Shown here: positions 7,917-17,606 of the stretch, one piece after another | Layout of the letters: each line of letters begins with the position of its first letter | Position numbering within the stretch: the stretch's first letter is position 1 | Virus record (IMG/VR): IMGVR_UViG_3300009034_000001 | Coordinates: 124,001-188,000 of that record | Direction: 5' to 3' (one strand) | Length of the DNA: 64,000 nucleotides | Origin: a virus | Notes under the pieces: generated by a model | Database searches by the model: none | Told to the model about the DNA's origin: nothing | Seen by the model: the letters and a program-made list of their open reading frames with translations, nothing else | Made by a program: the position numbers and the translations under genes

Positions 7917-9036
7917 TTACCTTTCCCTCCATTGCAGAAATTATTGAATATACATACCGCATTTTATCCTTTGGACAAAACTGCGACATATACCTCATTA
8001 CCTGTCGTTTGTCTTCCATTAACTTAACGCCAAACTCCTTATACTTTTGTAAAACTTCATTCCTTAACTTTACTTCAAATTTAACGTCGTTGATACACTT
8101 CCATACAAGATCCTGGCGAGCTTCAACTTCGCGGTCTGTAATTTCTTCCAATAACAGCTCCTTAACAAATGTATAGGTAAGTTCTTCAACAGATACGTTT
8201 TCAAGCGCGTTATAACATGTTGTTAAAATGTCTTGCTTATTTAAACCTGGCTTAGCATGAACTGCCATCACACTTTCGGGTTTACATTTCCATTGAACCC
8301 AGCCCAACTCAGGATCTTTGACATACACCACAGAACCTTCGGAGCCTTCAATGCCAAAATCTGTTGTTTTATTAGTATTTTCAAGTTCACCACGTATCCT
8401 CTTGTAAAAGTCTTCGAAGTTGTTCTCGGGTTTAATTTGATAATAAACTGTAGCAGTCGGAACTTCCGTTGTGAATGATTCTGGCAGCAGTATTTGTTCG
8501 GACTTCCTGTCAATTCCAAATATCAATGCAGTATCAAGCGGCGTGGGATAAATTATTAAATGTTTATTTCTTATCCCATAAAGTTCACAAACAGCGGTAC
8601 GTTCCATACTGGGTAAACGCTTAATAGCGGGATAACGTTCTAACATTTCACGCCACATCTTTACGAAGTCGTAAGATTCAAAACTGTGCATGACTGGCGT
8701 CATCCTAGTCTTATAAGTTACATATTCTTTCCTTCTGAAACGGTAAACGTAACAAATAATAGCTGTGCCGTCATACTTTTGATAAGCAGGCGAAACTTCA
8801 AGAGTATGATGGAAGAAAAATTTGCCAAACCTATTATGAGGATAGTACATCTTTGGCGCACTCATTATAAACTGAGCTTCGCATTGCATTCCGTTTATAT
8901 GTGTTAACCAAAGTGATCCATAGTATTTGCCAGACTCCGTGCACATATATCCGGAAAGGAGATGATCCGGATTAAAAACATCAACTACATCTTTAAATTC
9001 ACGACGTGGCTTCGTAAGAAATTCAGTAAATTCCAA
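7909..9036 (-). CDS. RNA/DNA ligase-like nucleotidyltransferase (candidate)
   Basis: About 375 residues. Several segments match covalent nucleotidyltransferase motifs in order: KYYGSL (motif I, KxxGS, as in T4 Rnl1-like KEDGSL), ELYGIRN (motif III-like), EGSVVY (motif IV, EGxV) and WKCKP (motif V, KxK). This would be an enzyme that adenylates itself and joins RNA or nicked duplexes. The start is a TTG at 9036 because GGAGG lies 7 nt before it; a longer reading would begin inside the transketolase gene. The assignment rests on motif order only. Confidence 0.5.
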   Translation of the reverse strand: MEFTEFLTKPRREFKDVVDVFNPDHLLSGYMCTESGKYYGSLWLTHINGMQCEAQFIMSAPKMYYPHNRFGKFFFHHTLEVSPAYQKYDGTAIICYVYRFRRKEYVTYKTRMTPVMHSFESYDFVKMWREMLERYPAIKRLPSMERTAVCELYGIRNKHLIIYPTPLDTALIFGIDRKSEQILLPESFTTEVPTATVYYQIKPENNFEDFYKRIRGELENTNKTTDFGIEGSEGSVVYVKDPELGWVQWKCKPESVMAVHAKPGLNKQDILTTCYNALENVSVEELTYTFVKELLLEEITDREVEARQDLVWKCINDVKFEVKLRNEVLQKYKEFGVKLMEDKRQVMRYMSQFCPKDKMRYVYSIISAMEGKVNV

Positions 9037-9040
9037 TTCG

Positions 9041-9982
9041 CTACCTCCTTGGTTTGTGCCGCATAAATGTTTCAATAGTAGCCACAATACTACGCGGTGT
9101 TAAATTATATTTCTTTAATAACGATTCTGGAGAACCCGAGCGAGTAAATATATCAGGAATACCAATACGTAACATTGAAACAAGTTTGTGTTCCATTAAA
9201 CATTCTGACACAGCATCACCTAAACCGCCAATTACTGAATGATCCTCGACGGTAACTACCGAGCCAGTACTTCCAGCACAATGCAACAATAATTCAGTAT
9301 CCAATGGTTTAACTGTTGACATAGCAACAATACTACTGGAAACACCAGACATTTGAAGATAGTTTGCAACTTGTAAACATGTATGAGTTAAATAACCTGT
9401 TGTCACAATTGTGACATCTTTACCGTCACGCAAACAGCTACCCTTCCCAATTTCAAAATGGTTACGCTTTTCAACAATCTCTGGCATATCAATTCTACAA
9501 CCTCTAATATACACCGGGCCTGGATGTGCTACAACAGTTTCAACAACCTGTTCCATTTCGGTGCTATCTATTGGAGCAATCACGGTCATATTTGGTATTA
9601 CTCGCATTAATGCAAGATCTTCCAACGCGTGGTGTGATACACCGTCGGGTCCAACGGTTATTCCGCCATGGCTACCAAAGATTTTTACATTCAAGTTGTC
9701 CAACGCAATTGTTTGTCTTATTTGTTCCCATCCCCTACAAACAAAGATTGCAAAGGTAGCCAGGAAAACAATCTTACCAGTTAGTGCAAGTCCCGCAGCT
9801 ACGGACATCATATTTTGTTCTTGTACCCCAACGTTAAAAAACCGATCCGGGAAAGTCTTCGCAAAGTAATGGGTCTTTGTTGATGATGAAAGGTCAGCAT
9901 CGAGCACGACAACGTCTTTATTTAATGTACCTACTTCTTGTAGTTTCTTTCCGAAAGCATCTCGCGGATTACGCTTTTCCAT
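9041..9982 (-). CDS. Transketolase, C-terminal half
   Basis: 313 residues with the pyrimidine-binding and C-terminal domains of split transketolases: DADLSSST, then NVGVQEQNMMSVAAGLA (the catalytic Glu that activates thiamine diphosphate), SHGGITVGPDGVSHHALEDLA, and TVEDHSVIGGLGDAV. With the next gene it forms a complete enzyme that moves two-carbon ketol units in the pentose phosphate pathway. It overlaps the N-terminal half by 14 bases. The ATG follows GGAGG. A phage copy would feed ribose-5-phosphate or erythrose-4-phosphate supply. Confidence 0.88.
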   Translation of the reverse strand: MEKRNPRDAFGKKLQEVGTLNKDVVVLDADLSSSTKTHYFAKTFPDRFFNVGVQEQNMMSVAAGLALTGKIVFLATFAIFVCRGWEQIRQTIALDNLNVKIFGSHGGITVGPDGVSHHALEDLALMRVIPNMTVIAPIDSTEMEQVVETVVAHPGPVYIRGCRIDMPEIVEKRNHFEIGKGSCLRDGKDVTIVTTGYLTHTCLQVANYLQMSGVSSSIVAMSTVKPLDTELLLHCAGSTGSVVTVEDHSVIGGLGDAVSECLMEHKLVSMLRIGIPDIFTRSGSPESLLKKYNLTPRSIVATIETFMRHKPRR

Positions 9983-10823
9983 TTAACTCCTCCAACGCTT
10001 TAATATACTCTGCATACGTAGGTGCAACCCCATGATACTTTACTCGATTTTCCATAAAAGAAACGCCTTTACCTTTGACGGTCTTTGCAATAACGCACAA
10101 TGGTCTGTGATGAGTTCGTGGGTATTGAAGTACGCGTTTTAACTGAACAAAGTCGTGTCCATCAACTGAAAACGTTTCCCAACCAAAGGATTGAAACTTG
10201 AGATAAAGTGGATAGATATTCATAACATCAGTAATACGCCCGTCTATCTGGAGGTCGTTATTATCCACAATAACAACAAGATTATCAAGTTCATAGTGAC
10301 TCGCACACATAGCGGCCTCCCAAATTTGTCCAGACTGTAACTCGCCATCACCAGTTACTACAAACACTCTGTTCGGATCCTGATTGAGTTTAAGTCCTAG
10401 TGCAATTCCAACGCCAACTGATAGCCCTTGTCCAAGTGAGCCAGTAGAAACTTCAATACCTGGAGTAAACTTCCTCCTTGGATGCCCTTGAAGCTGGCCA
10501 AAAATTGTCCTTAACTCTAACAAATCCTTAATTGGAAAATAACCTAATCTAGCAAGGATAGAATAAAGCGTTGGACAACCATGACCCTTCGATAATATAA
10601 AATAATCGTGCGGAACATTTACATCAGTTGCAGACAACGGAGGTAAACTCATTACATGACAGAAGAGTGTAGCTAGTATTTCTACACAGGATAATGCGCC
10701 GCCCGTGTGTCCAGAGCCTGCAACACACAACATAGTAAGTACATCTTCCCTTATCCTCTTGACCAGTTTCGGAAATGGCAAAGTACGGAATGTTTCACTA
10801 CTACTAATTATATCTATTGCCAT
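9969..10823 (-). CDS. Transketolase, N-terminal half
   Basis: 284 residues with the thiamine-diphosphate pyrophosphate domain: SGHTGGALSCVEI, LSKGHGCPTLYS, TGSLGQGLSVGVGIALG and the metal-binding GDGELQSGQIWEAAM ... NNDLQIDG. This two-gene organisation is common in archaea and some bacteria. Start ATG with AAGGAG. Not DXS, because the halves are separate and the GDGELQ-GQ-WEA pattern is that of transketolase. Confidence 0.9.
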   Translation of the reverse strand: MAIDIISSSETFRTLPFPKLVKRIREDVLTMLCVAGSGHTGGALSCVEILATLFCHVMSLPPLSATDVNVPHDYFILSKGHGCPTLYSILARLGYFPIKDLLELRTIFGQLQGHPRRKFTPGIEVSTGSLGQGLSVGVGIALGLKLNQDPNRVFVVTGDGELQSGQIWEAAMCASHYELDNLVVIVDNNDLQIDGRITDVMNIYPLYLKFQSFGWETFSVDGHDFVQLKRVLQYPRTHHRPLCVIAKTVKGKGVSFMENRVKYHGVAPTYAEYIKALEELNGKA

Positions 10824-10835
10824 AGTCTTGTCTCC

Positions 10836-11162
10836 TTACCAATGAAAACCAACCACATGTCCAAACTTTTTTATTTCCCATTCCTTGGTTTTCCATCCCG
10901 CATCTAGCCACCTTTTTTGCTTTGCCTTACAACCCTTTCTTGTACATTTTCGATAGATTGCATTAAACATGTAATTGTGATAGTATTTCCATTTATGAAG
11001 CTTTAACCTGCACAATAACTTGTTTAGCATTGGAACCTCAAATACTCTCTTTTCACAAGGTAATTTATAATAATCAACCAATAAATTACCTTTATATTTC
11101 TCTTTAGCACCTTTACAAGAGGTTATAAATTCTGGACAAGTGGCACATTTATGATGCATCAT
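10836..11162 (-). CDS. Zinc-ribbon protein, DUF1660-like
   Basis: 108 residues. The middle part, LLCRLKLHKWKYYHNY followed by RKCTRKGCKAKQK, resembles small phage proteins of the DUF1660 type (CR-L-GHKW ... C..C). The N-terminus has HKCATCPEF. AAAGGAG precedes the ATG. Function unknown. Confidence 0.5.
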   Translation of the reverse strand: MMHHKCATCPEFITSCKGAKEKYKGNLLVDYYKLPCEKRVFEVPMLNKLLCRLKLHKWKYYHNYMFNAIYRKCTRKGCKAKQKRWLDAGWKTKEWEIKKFGHVVGFHW

Positions 11163-11210
11163 TGTACATCTCCTTTAAAATTGAATCAATTTATTTTTAT
11201 GTAACCATAG

Positions 11211-12308
11211 TCATACCTTTATCAATAAGATATCCTTGGTGGTTGGCACTTTTACCGGAAAGAACGTGCCAAGTCCCTTACTCACAATAGATTCAAACGC
11301 GTCAGACTCATTGAGAAGTGCAAGTACACGCGGACCTTTATGTAAATAAAACTCATTCCAATTTATATCAAATGTGCTTGGAAACTCAATTCCGCCAATT
11401 ATTCTATCAATATGCCTCAAAAGCTTCTTCTGTATAACAGTTGAGTACAACACAGCAACACGCTTGCAACTATCAAATGGTGAAACACCGAAGTTACAAT
11501 TACGGAACTTTTCCACTTGTTCAGTAAAGTCATGAATAAACTCATAAATTGAACAGTGAAAATGTTTAAACATCCCTCTTAACGAACAGTTAGATAACGA
11601 CTTTAAACAAGCAACAATATTAACAGGGTTGCCGGTTTTCATTTGTGACCAAATGAATCGTGACCACATTTTATCCGGGAAGAATTTATTGTAAATACTT
11701 GGATAATCCGAAAATATTTCCCACGATGTAACGTGGTTGTGAGATAACATGCGACTATACTGCAAAAAGTAAGCGGAATTATCTTCTATGGTTTCAGCAA
11801 GCGGTAACCGTGCAATGTCGGTTTCAGACCTAATTGATTGTGCTTTAATTGGATATACTTTACAATCAGCTCGTGAACAATATACCTTGATCAACGCAAC
11901 AGTAACATCTGGCGTGTCAATCAAAATCCCGTCTGGTACATTGTCAATCTTTTTTGGAGTCACTTGTAACACCCTAGGCTGCTTCTTAATATTAAAGCCA
12001 ACACTTGAACGTCTAAGAAATCCAACTTCATGCCTACTTGCCCAGTAGCTACCAAAGTCCCATTTACTATCCCGCCATCGTCTTATTGGTTCCCAGGTTA
12101 TGTTAGGTATCAACATAAGTTGAAGTGACGCCAGATGTTCAACATTATACTTCTTGAACATTGAAGGCTCTGACTCACACAAGCAAGCAAGGTTTGAATC
12201 ACAAATAAAACACGCGGCTACAGACTTCCATCTTCCAAAACATCTCGGCGTGAACTTAAAAATTCTAGAGTACCAAGACCTCTCTTTATGTCTATAAGTT
12301 CTTTTCAC
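11211..12308 (-). CDS. Hypothetical protein, 365 residues
   Basis: It begins at GTG with AAGGA upstream. The N-terminal 80 residues are basic with CFICDSNLACLCE, a possible metal site. The rest is mixed alpha/beta without a motif I can place. There is no membrane segment. It is one of the larger unrecognised genes here. Confidence 0.6.
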   Translation of the reverse strand: MKRTYRHKERSWYSRIFKFTPRCFGRWKSVAACFICDSNLACLCESEPSMFKKYNVEHLASLQLMLIPNITWEPIRRWRDSKWDFGSYWASRHEVGFLRRSSVGFNIKKQPRVLQVTPKKIDNVPDGILIDTPDVTVALIKVYCSRADCKVYPIKAQSIRSETDIARLPLAETIEDNSAYFLQYSRMLSHNHVTSWEIFSDYPSIYNKFFPDKMWSRFIWSQMKTGNPVNIVACLKSLSNCSLRGMFKHFHCSIYEFIHDFTEQVEKFRNCNFGVSPFDSCKRVAVLYSTVIQKKLLRHIDRIIGGIEFPSTFDINWNEFYLHKGPRVLALLNESDAFESIVSKGLGTFFPVKVPTTKDILLIKV

Positions 12309-12315
12309 AAATCCT

Positions 12316-12483
12316 TCACCCAGTTTCTTTAATAATTGACTTTAACTTTTCCCGGTCACGTTTCCTGTTGTATTTCTTTTTTTTAACAACATGAACCTGT
12401 GTTGGCCTCCCGACTGGAATGCGTATCTTAACATCATCAAGATTAATTTCAATCCGTATCTTCTTTTTCCTTTGTTTACTCAT
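12316..12483 (-). CDS. Small basic protein
   Basis: 55 residues, about one-third Lys and Arg, with a VGRPTQVHVVKKKK core. Its ATG overlaps the stop of the upstream exonuclease-like gene (ATGA). A nucleic-acid-binding role is plausible from charge only. Confidence 0.55.
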   Translation of the reverse strand: MSKQRKKKIRIEINLDDVKIRIPVGRPTQVHVVKKKKYNRKRDREKLKSIIKETG

Positions 12484-13088
12484 GGCACTTGTGAAAAACG
12501 AAATAACCCTTTTCCAGGGACAATTATATATTTATGTTCGAATATGAACAAATATAAATCCCTAGTCAACTTAACGTCATTGATACAATAAGAAACTAAC
12601 TCACCCCACCTGCCAGCACGCCACAGCAATGGAGCATCAGCTCCATGACCAGTCTTTCCAGACTTGTTTAAGGTGCCTTTCACGCAAGCATCCAAGCCAA
12701 AACCGCCATGAGTTTTATGTACATATTCAACCCCAAGACCTGCTGCTAACCAAGTTTGCCTGAGAATATCAAAATCAACAGGGCCAATATCCGGATTAGT
12801 GGTACGACTTATAATTGGATATCCCGAGTGTTTCATCACGTTATAATCAAAATGAATATGATTAAATCCAATAATTACATCAGCAGAATTAAGTCGGTTT
12901 TGTAATCCATCTAATGTATGTTCATCAAATACTATAAAACGATCAAATGCAAGCTCGTATATTACAGCACAAGATATTCCCATCTCATCATGTGATTGCC
13001 AGCCTCGCGAACACTCCTCAATGGGCTTCTTAATCTCCAAATCAAAAATCACTCTGTCCTTAGTACCTAACGAGTTATGAAATTTCAT
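12480..13088 (-). CDS. RNase H-like DEDDy exonuclease
   Basis: 202 residues. FDLEIKKPI gives the D-E pair of exo I, IIGFNHIHFDYNVM matches exo II (N-x3-FD), and YCINDVKLTRDLY matches the exo III Tyr/Asp signature of DEDDy enzymes and predicted RNase H-like exonucleases. It probably degrades nucleic acid 3' to 5'. No polymerase domain is present. Third DEDD enzyme in the window. Confidence 0.65.
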   Translation of the reverse strand: MKFHNSLGTKDRVIFDLEIKKPIEECSRGWQSHDEMGISCAVIYELAFDRFIVFDEHTLDGLQNRLNSADVIIGFNHIHFDYNVMKHSGYPIISRTTNPDIGPVDFDILRQTWLAAGLGVEYVHKTHGGFGLDACVKGTLNKSGKTGHGADAPLLWRAGRWGELVSYCINDVKLTRDLYLFIFEHKYIIVPGKGLFRFSQVP

Positions 13089-13115
13089 GCTTCACCCCTC
13101 CAAATATTATCAAAT

Positions 13116-13349
13116 CTATTTTCTTAATTCACGTATCATTCGTATCTTGAATTGATTTTCAAGATACTCACGCCAACACTTCCATGGTGCAGAACAATCT
13201 TCTGACTCACATCGTCCAGTGAAATAGTCATGTAAACTCAACGGACATTCGCCACATTGGTCAAACACATATTTACAAGCTTCTACCAATATCTTCCCTG
13301 TTGTAACTTTTACATTCGGAACTATATCTTTTAGTTTACGCTTTTCCAT
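13116..13349 (-). CDS. Cysteine-rich hypothetical protein
   Basis: 77 residues with CGECPL, CESEDC and CW spaced as a possible four-ligand metal site in the centre, flanked by charged helices. Not recognised. Confidence 0.55.
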   Translation of the reverse strand: MEKRKLKDIVPNVKVTTGKILVEACKYVFDQCGECPLSLHDYFTGRCESEDCSAPWKCWREYLENQFKIRMIRELRK

Positions 13350-13366
13350 ATCATCACCCCACTAAA

Positions 13367-14623
13367 TTATCGTTTTGCGAGGAATGGGTCACTAGAGTTT
13401 TCACTGCACATTTCTTTGGGTGAATCTATTTCTGTGGATTCTTCAACACCTTTATTAAAGCCAATTGATGGCTTGAAGATATGAAAGTTTTCTTTAACAA
13501 TCTCAACTGCTGATTCAACATACTTTGTTATACCATTAGAATTATGTTTCGCAGCCAACAACTTAGCGGTATCAGCAATTTCACTTACATGAGCTCCAGT
13601 CAATTGAGTTAAATCCTTCGCATTCGAAGGCATTTCAACGCCAACAAACTTCTTGAAAAGTTGATTCAATTCCTCTTTTGTAGGATATTCAAACCGTAAC
13701 CGTCTATCAAATCTACAAGGTCTTACAATTGCTTTATCAAGGACGTCAAACCTGTTTGTTGTTGCTACGATTACAATCGGCAGCTCGTAAGGCTCAATGC
13801 CACTCAACGAAGATAGTAACGGGCCAATTGTTTCGGATATACCAACACGCCTATCGTAAGCAATTAAATCAATGTCTTCAAGTACAATTAACGCCGGAGT
13901 TAAATATTGATTTACAAATGTAAACAATTGATCCACGGAAGCTTCTTTACCACGAAAACAGCTTTCGTCGCTAATGTAAATACATGTTATATTGTTACTT
14001 GTAAGCATGTTAAAAGCAGCTGAGACTAATGAAGTCTTTCCTAACCCGGGATCTCCATGCAGTAAGACGCTCCGTTTCTTTACAACGTTGTGCAATCGAG
14101 GTTCCATTAGAAAGTCCATTACATTTAACTTAAATTCTTCCTTCAACTTTGGCTTCAAAATTACCCCTGCTAACGTCTCATTTGGCGTTTTTGCAAATTG
14201 GAATGTGAGTCCTGGACCAACCTTTAAACACTTACCTTTGTAGAAGTTAGATTCTTTAAACGCATCGACATACCAGCGTTCTAATGCCTCCAAGTCATGA
14301 GCAGTTTTGCCCATAAGTTCAACATGATATGTGTTATATCTGGCGTCATAAATAGCAGTCAGCACACCCGGCTTAAAGACTGCTAGGATGTCCTGAAAAA
14401 CCTTTGTCCTTTCATTCAAACCGGTTTGAATCGATGTTGAAGACGGAGGATCAGTGGGCTTCCTGACGTCGCCACACACAATACAATGTTTGTTAATCAT
14501 CTTTGTAATTGCATAACAAGCAATGGTAATTTCGGCCTTAAAGTAGGTAAAAGACATTGAATGGTTTGATGTATCCTTCGTTAAATCAACTAACTGACTT
14601 TTGAAATCTCTCTCCTTTATCAT
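13367..14623 (-). CDS. AAA+ ATPase (BCS1/Cdc48-like)
   Basis: 418 residues. Walker A is HGDPGLGKTS near residue 190, Walker B is ALIVLEDIDLI, sensor 1 is VVATTNR and the second region of homology has PCRFDRRLRFEYP, all typical of the classical AAA clade. The N-terminal 180 residues are unlike FtsH (no membrane segment, no HExxH) and may bind substrate. It probably remodels proteins or nucleoprotein complexes; its stop abuts the SbcC-like gene. Confidence 0.82.
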   Translation of the reverse strand: MIKERDFKSQLVDLTKDTSNHSMSFTYFKAEITIACYAITKMINKHCIVCGDVRKPTDPPSSTSIQTGLNERTKVFQDILAVFKPGVLTAIYDARYNTYHVELMGKTAHDLEALERWYVDAFKESNFYKGKCLKVGPGLTFQFAKTPNETLAGVILKPKLKEEFKLNVMDFLMEPRLHNVVKKRSVLLHGDPGLGKTSLVSAAFNMLTSNNITCIYISDESCFRGKEASVDQLFTFVNQYLTPALIVLEDIDLIAYDRRVGISETIGPLLSSLSGIEPYELPIVIVATTNRFDVLDKAIVRPCRFDRRLRFEYPTKEELNQLFKKFVGVEMPSNAKDLTQLTGAHVSEIADTAKLLAAKHNSNGITKYVESAVEIVKENFHIFKPSIGFNKGVEESTEIDSPKEMCSENSSDPFLAKR

Positions 14624-16069
14624 TTAAACCTCCTTCAATTCAATTACTTGTTCACATGGAAGTGACAGTTGATGATGACTTGTAAGTATTACCTGACTAA
14701 AATCCCTAACACGATCTGCCAAAGCAGAAGTAGCAAGGTCAAAGTTTTTATCATCTAATGAATCAAAAGCGCTATCTAGCACCAATGTAAAATCCTTACC
14801 CCCAAAGTGTAACCTTGCAAGTACCCGTGAAATTACAACGCGTAGCAATGTTGCAATTAAATCAATTTGACCGCCAGAATACGTATCAAGCGGTCTACCG
14901 CCAACAATGAGTTCAAAATCATTAGTAAGTTCTAGCCTTCCAAAGTTTGTATATGAAAGGAGTACCTCCGTTGCAGATTGTGAAATGTACTTCGAGTAGC
15001 CATACAGTAACCAACTCCTAAACTCTGTCAAAGCAACACGTAAATCCGACTGTCTCTTACGTTCCGTCCACTGTTCAATTTCGGAAAGTAAGTACTTTAT
15101 TTCAGTTTCGAGTGACGAAGCTTTCTTAATGTCCTCAAACATTTTATCCGTAGTTGATTGTGCTAACCTTTTTAATGTAGCTATATCCTCATTAGGAATT
15201 GAAGACAACACAGTATTAATATTATAAACCTTCCTTTGATATTCAGCACATTTTTGACTGAGTAGTACCAGTTTCTCCTCAATCTTTTGCCTACTTATAT
15301 CTTTGTTCAAACACACGGGACAAACCTTACAGCCAAGTCTTAACGTAAGTTTTAACAAACCTTCTAGGCCTGACAACATATTTACCGTCTTTGTCAACTT
15401 TGTTGCAGAAGTATTCAATTCATCCTTTCGGCCAAGCCATTCTTTATACAACTCGGCACGTTTTAGTTTCCTCCGAGCGTCTTCAGCTGTAAGTGCGTCC
15501 TCTACTGTAAAACCAGCAATAAGATGTTTCAAACCTTCCAATTCGGAACGCTTCTGTGACAACGACCCCCCCATATCTGGCGGTGAGCCTCTTAACAGCC
15601 TTAACTTTTGAGTACACCGGTCAACAATATCCACACCCAACAGTTTTGACAAAACTTGTTTCCTCATGCCTTCGGTTGCCTTTGCAAGTAGATCGCATTC
15701 CTTCTGTTTGCACAAAAATGTGTGATGAAAGAGCTTTTCATCAACAAGGAACTTCATAAATGTCTTTGTAACTTGCGCTAATCCTTTAACTTCTTCTCCG
15801 CCAATCGTTGCATGAGCTTTACTCAAACCCCTTGTTGCATCAAAAGGATGTCCAAAGATGTCGCCAATCATTCGTACTTCCAAATCCTTTGCGTAATTAT
15901 CCTTACTTGAACGTAGTGCAGTTGTGCCTGCAAGTAAAAAGTGAATTGCTTCCGTTATATTCGATTTACCACTCCCATTGGGCCCGTATATAAAAATCAA
16001 TCCAGGTTTCAAATTAAACTCTCGGATCCCCGGAAGTCCAAAGTTTGTCGTTTTCAAATATTTAATCAT
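14624..16069 (-). CDS. SbcC/Rad50-like (T4 gp46-type) ATPase
   Basis: 481 residues. Walker A is IYGPNGSGKSN near residue 28, the ABC signature is YSGGQIDL and Walker B is FTLVLDSAFDSLDD. A zinc-hook motif CPVC lies mid-protein between two coiled-coil stretches that are much shorter than in cellular Rad50. With the neighbouring SbcD-like nuclease it should form the complex that processes double-strand ends for recombination-dependent replication and host DNA breakdown in large phages. Confidence 0.88.
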   Translation of the reverse strand: MIKYLKTTNFGLPGIREFNLKPGLIFIYGPNGSGKSNITEAIHFLLAGTTALRSSKDNYAKDLEVRMIGDIFGHPFDATRGLSKAHATIGGEEVKGLAQVTKTFMKFLVDEKLFHHTFLCKQKECDLLAKATEGMRKQVLSKLLGVDIVDRCTQKLRLLRGSPPDMGGSLSQKRSELEGLKHLIAGFTVEDALTAEDARRKLKRAELYKEWLGRKDELNTSATKLTKTVNMLSGLEGLLKLTLRLGCKVCPVCLNKDISRQKIEEKLVLLSQKCAEYQRKVYNINTVLSSIPNEDIATLKRLAQSTTDKMFEDIKKASSLETEIKYLLSEIEQWTERKRQSDLRVALTEFRSWLLYGYSKYISQSATEVLLSYTNFGRLELTNDFELIVGGRPLDTYSGGQIDLIATLLRVVISRVLARLHFGGKDFTLVLDSAFDSLDDKNFDLATSALADRVRDFSQVILTSHHQLSLPCEQVIELKEV

Positions 16070-16088
16070 AGCTATTCCATCCCGTAAA

Positions 16089-17036
16089 TTAAATTTTCTC
16101 TAATTCTTCCTTTAACATGGCAGCGCCGGGCTCCAAAAATTCGACTTTGCCAGCTTCCTGACACCAAGTTGCATATCGTTCTAGTAATGTTCCATGAGTA
16201 ACTTGAGCTTCTTCCACAAGCATTTCCTCACTTTCGGTATCACAAATTACATGAAAAGCCCTCTTTTTTAATGTGCCAATATCTAAATCAAACTCAAACG
16301 AGCCAAGAAGTCTAATAATCTTCCCATCTAATTTCTGTGGCAAGTCTTTAATGTTCCTAACTGTCAATAATTCCCTAGAACGAACGGGATAAAAAGTTGG
16401 CTTCCAATCATGAATCATTACGTAACCGCCCACAAATCCTTCCTCCGAAAAGTTACGCCGTTCTAGCGAACCAGGATAAACCAATTTCCCTTTCACAAAG
16501 TGCCTATGTAAATGTCCACCAGCAATATATTTATATCGATCCTGATCAATCTTATGAATACTGTCAACATGCTTAAACTCCTCAACACCCGAAGTTGCAC
16601 AGTGTATAAGTAAGATGTCAGCATTTCCTGGCGGAATTGGTTTACCATATGGAACGCATATAATTGACACCGGACCCTTACTGGTATTAACTTTTATACG
16701 TTGAGACTCAGTTACTACAGTAATATTTTCACCTGCCAACACTTCCACCGGCGACTTATCAAATGGACTAGCATCATCATGGTTCCCAGGTATTACAACA
16801 ATTGGAATGTTGAGCTGTTTCAACTTGCCGGCAACAATTTGTGCAAGATTCGGTGGCTTACGTTTGTCGTAGAGATCGCCAGCAATTAACATAAGGTCTG
16901 GATGACATTGACGAATTTCCTTCACCGTCTGGATGAAAGTCCGGTAGAAATCGGCCTCTCTTGCATTCATTTGTTGGGTATACTTACCATAAGCCCGGAA
17001 ACCGAGATGGGCATCAGCAATGTGTGCAATTATCAT
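16089..17036 (-). CDS. SbcD/Mre11-like (T4 gp47-type) nuclease
   Basis: 315 residues. The calcineurin-like phosphoesterase motifs are in order: ADAHLGF, AGDLYDKR, PGNHDDA, LIHC and AGGHLHRHF, giving the two-metal site. It is the nuclease partner of the adjacent Rad50-like ATPase. Its ATG overlaps the stop of the upstream small gene. Confidence 0.9.
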   Translation of the reverse strand: MIIAHIADAHLGFRAYGKYTQQMNAREADFYRTFIQTVKEIRQCHPDLMLIAGDLYDKRKPPNLAQIVAGKLKQLNIPIVVIPGNHDDASPFDKSPVEVLAGENITVVTESQRIKVNTSKGPVSIICVPYGKPIPPGNADILLIHCATSGVEEFKHVDSIHKIDQDRYKYIAGGHLHRHFVKGKLVYPGSLERRNFSEEGFVGGYVMIHDWKPTFYPVRSRELLTVRNIKDLPQKLDGKIIRLLGSFEFDLDIGTLKKRAFHVICDTESEEMLVEEAQVTHGTLLERYATWCQEAGKVEFLEPGAAMLKEELEKI

Positions 17037-17293
17037 TTTGGAATTTCCTCCAATGCAATCTTTCTTTTCACATAGTAAATTTTTTGGTTAACATTCGCTA
17101 TTATTAAGTCATCAATTATAACAGAAAAACATTCCCAACCATAACGTGACAAATAGGACAATAATGGTTTAACATCGGAATAGCCTGTAAAGTCTTGAAC
17201 AACAACCGATATTTCTTTCCTTTCACTTGTAACCAATCGATATCCTTCTGGAGATTTAACCACTATTCCATATTCCCAGCCCCACACATCCAT
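17033..17293 (-). CDS. Hypothetical protein
   Basis: 86 residues. The start at 17293 is set by AAGGAGG 6 nt upstream; a longer frame would start 17 codons earlier. Strand-rich (YGIVVKSPEGYRLVT), no motif. It overlaps the Mre11-like start by 4 bases, so it may be co-translated. Confidence 0.55.
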   Translation of the reverse strand: MDVWGWEYGIVVKSPEGYRLVTSERKEISVVVQDFTGYSDVKPLLSYLSRYGWECFSVIIDDLIIANVNQKIYYVKRKIALEEIPK

Positions 17294-17313
17294 TTTAATC
17301 CTCCTTACCAGTT

Positions 17314-17589
17314 TTAATATACTTCTTTGCTTATTTCCGCACAAGCCTCATGTCCATCTACATCCTCATGAAACAAAAATGTCCTTCCATATAACTCAAA
17401 GTATACCCAACCATTTCCAAGATTCTTAATAATTTTTGCATCACATGGTAACGTGTCAGGATAAAACTGTACTGAACTTGCCTGTGCCAACTGGTTCTGT
17501 TTATGAACATCAAAACCGTAAGCAAAAAACACAATAAAACCTAAAACCACTATCAACAATGCTTCCTCTATAAGCCAACTTCGATTCAT
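17314..17589 (-). CDS. Membrane-anchored small protein
   Basis: 91 residues with one N-terminal hydrophobic helix (about 7-24, EALLIVVLGFIVFFAYGF) and a soluble, probably extracytoplasmic, remainder containing two cysteines. No lipobox. Not recognised. Confidence 0.55.
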   Translation of the reverse strand: MNRSWLIEEALLIVVLGFIVFFAYGFDVHKQNQLAQASSVQFYPDTLPCDAKIIKNLGNGWVYFELYGRTFLFHEDVDGHEACAEISKEVY

Positions 17590-17606
17590 ATATTTACCTC
17601 TAAACT

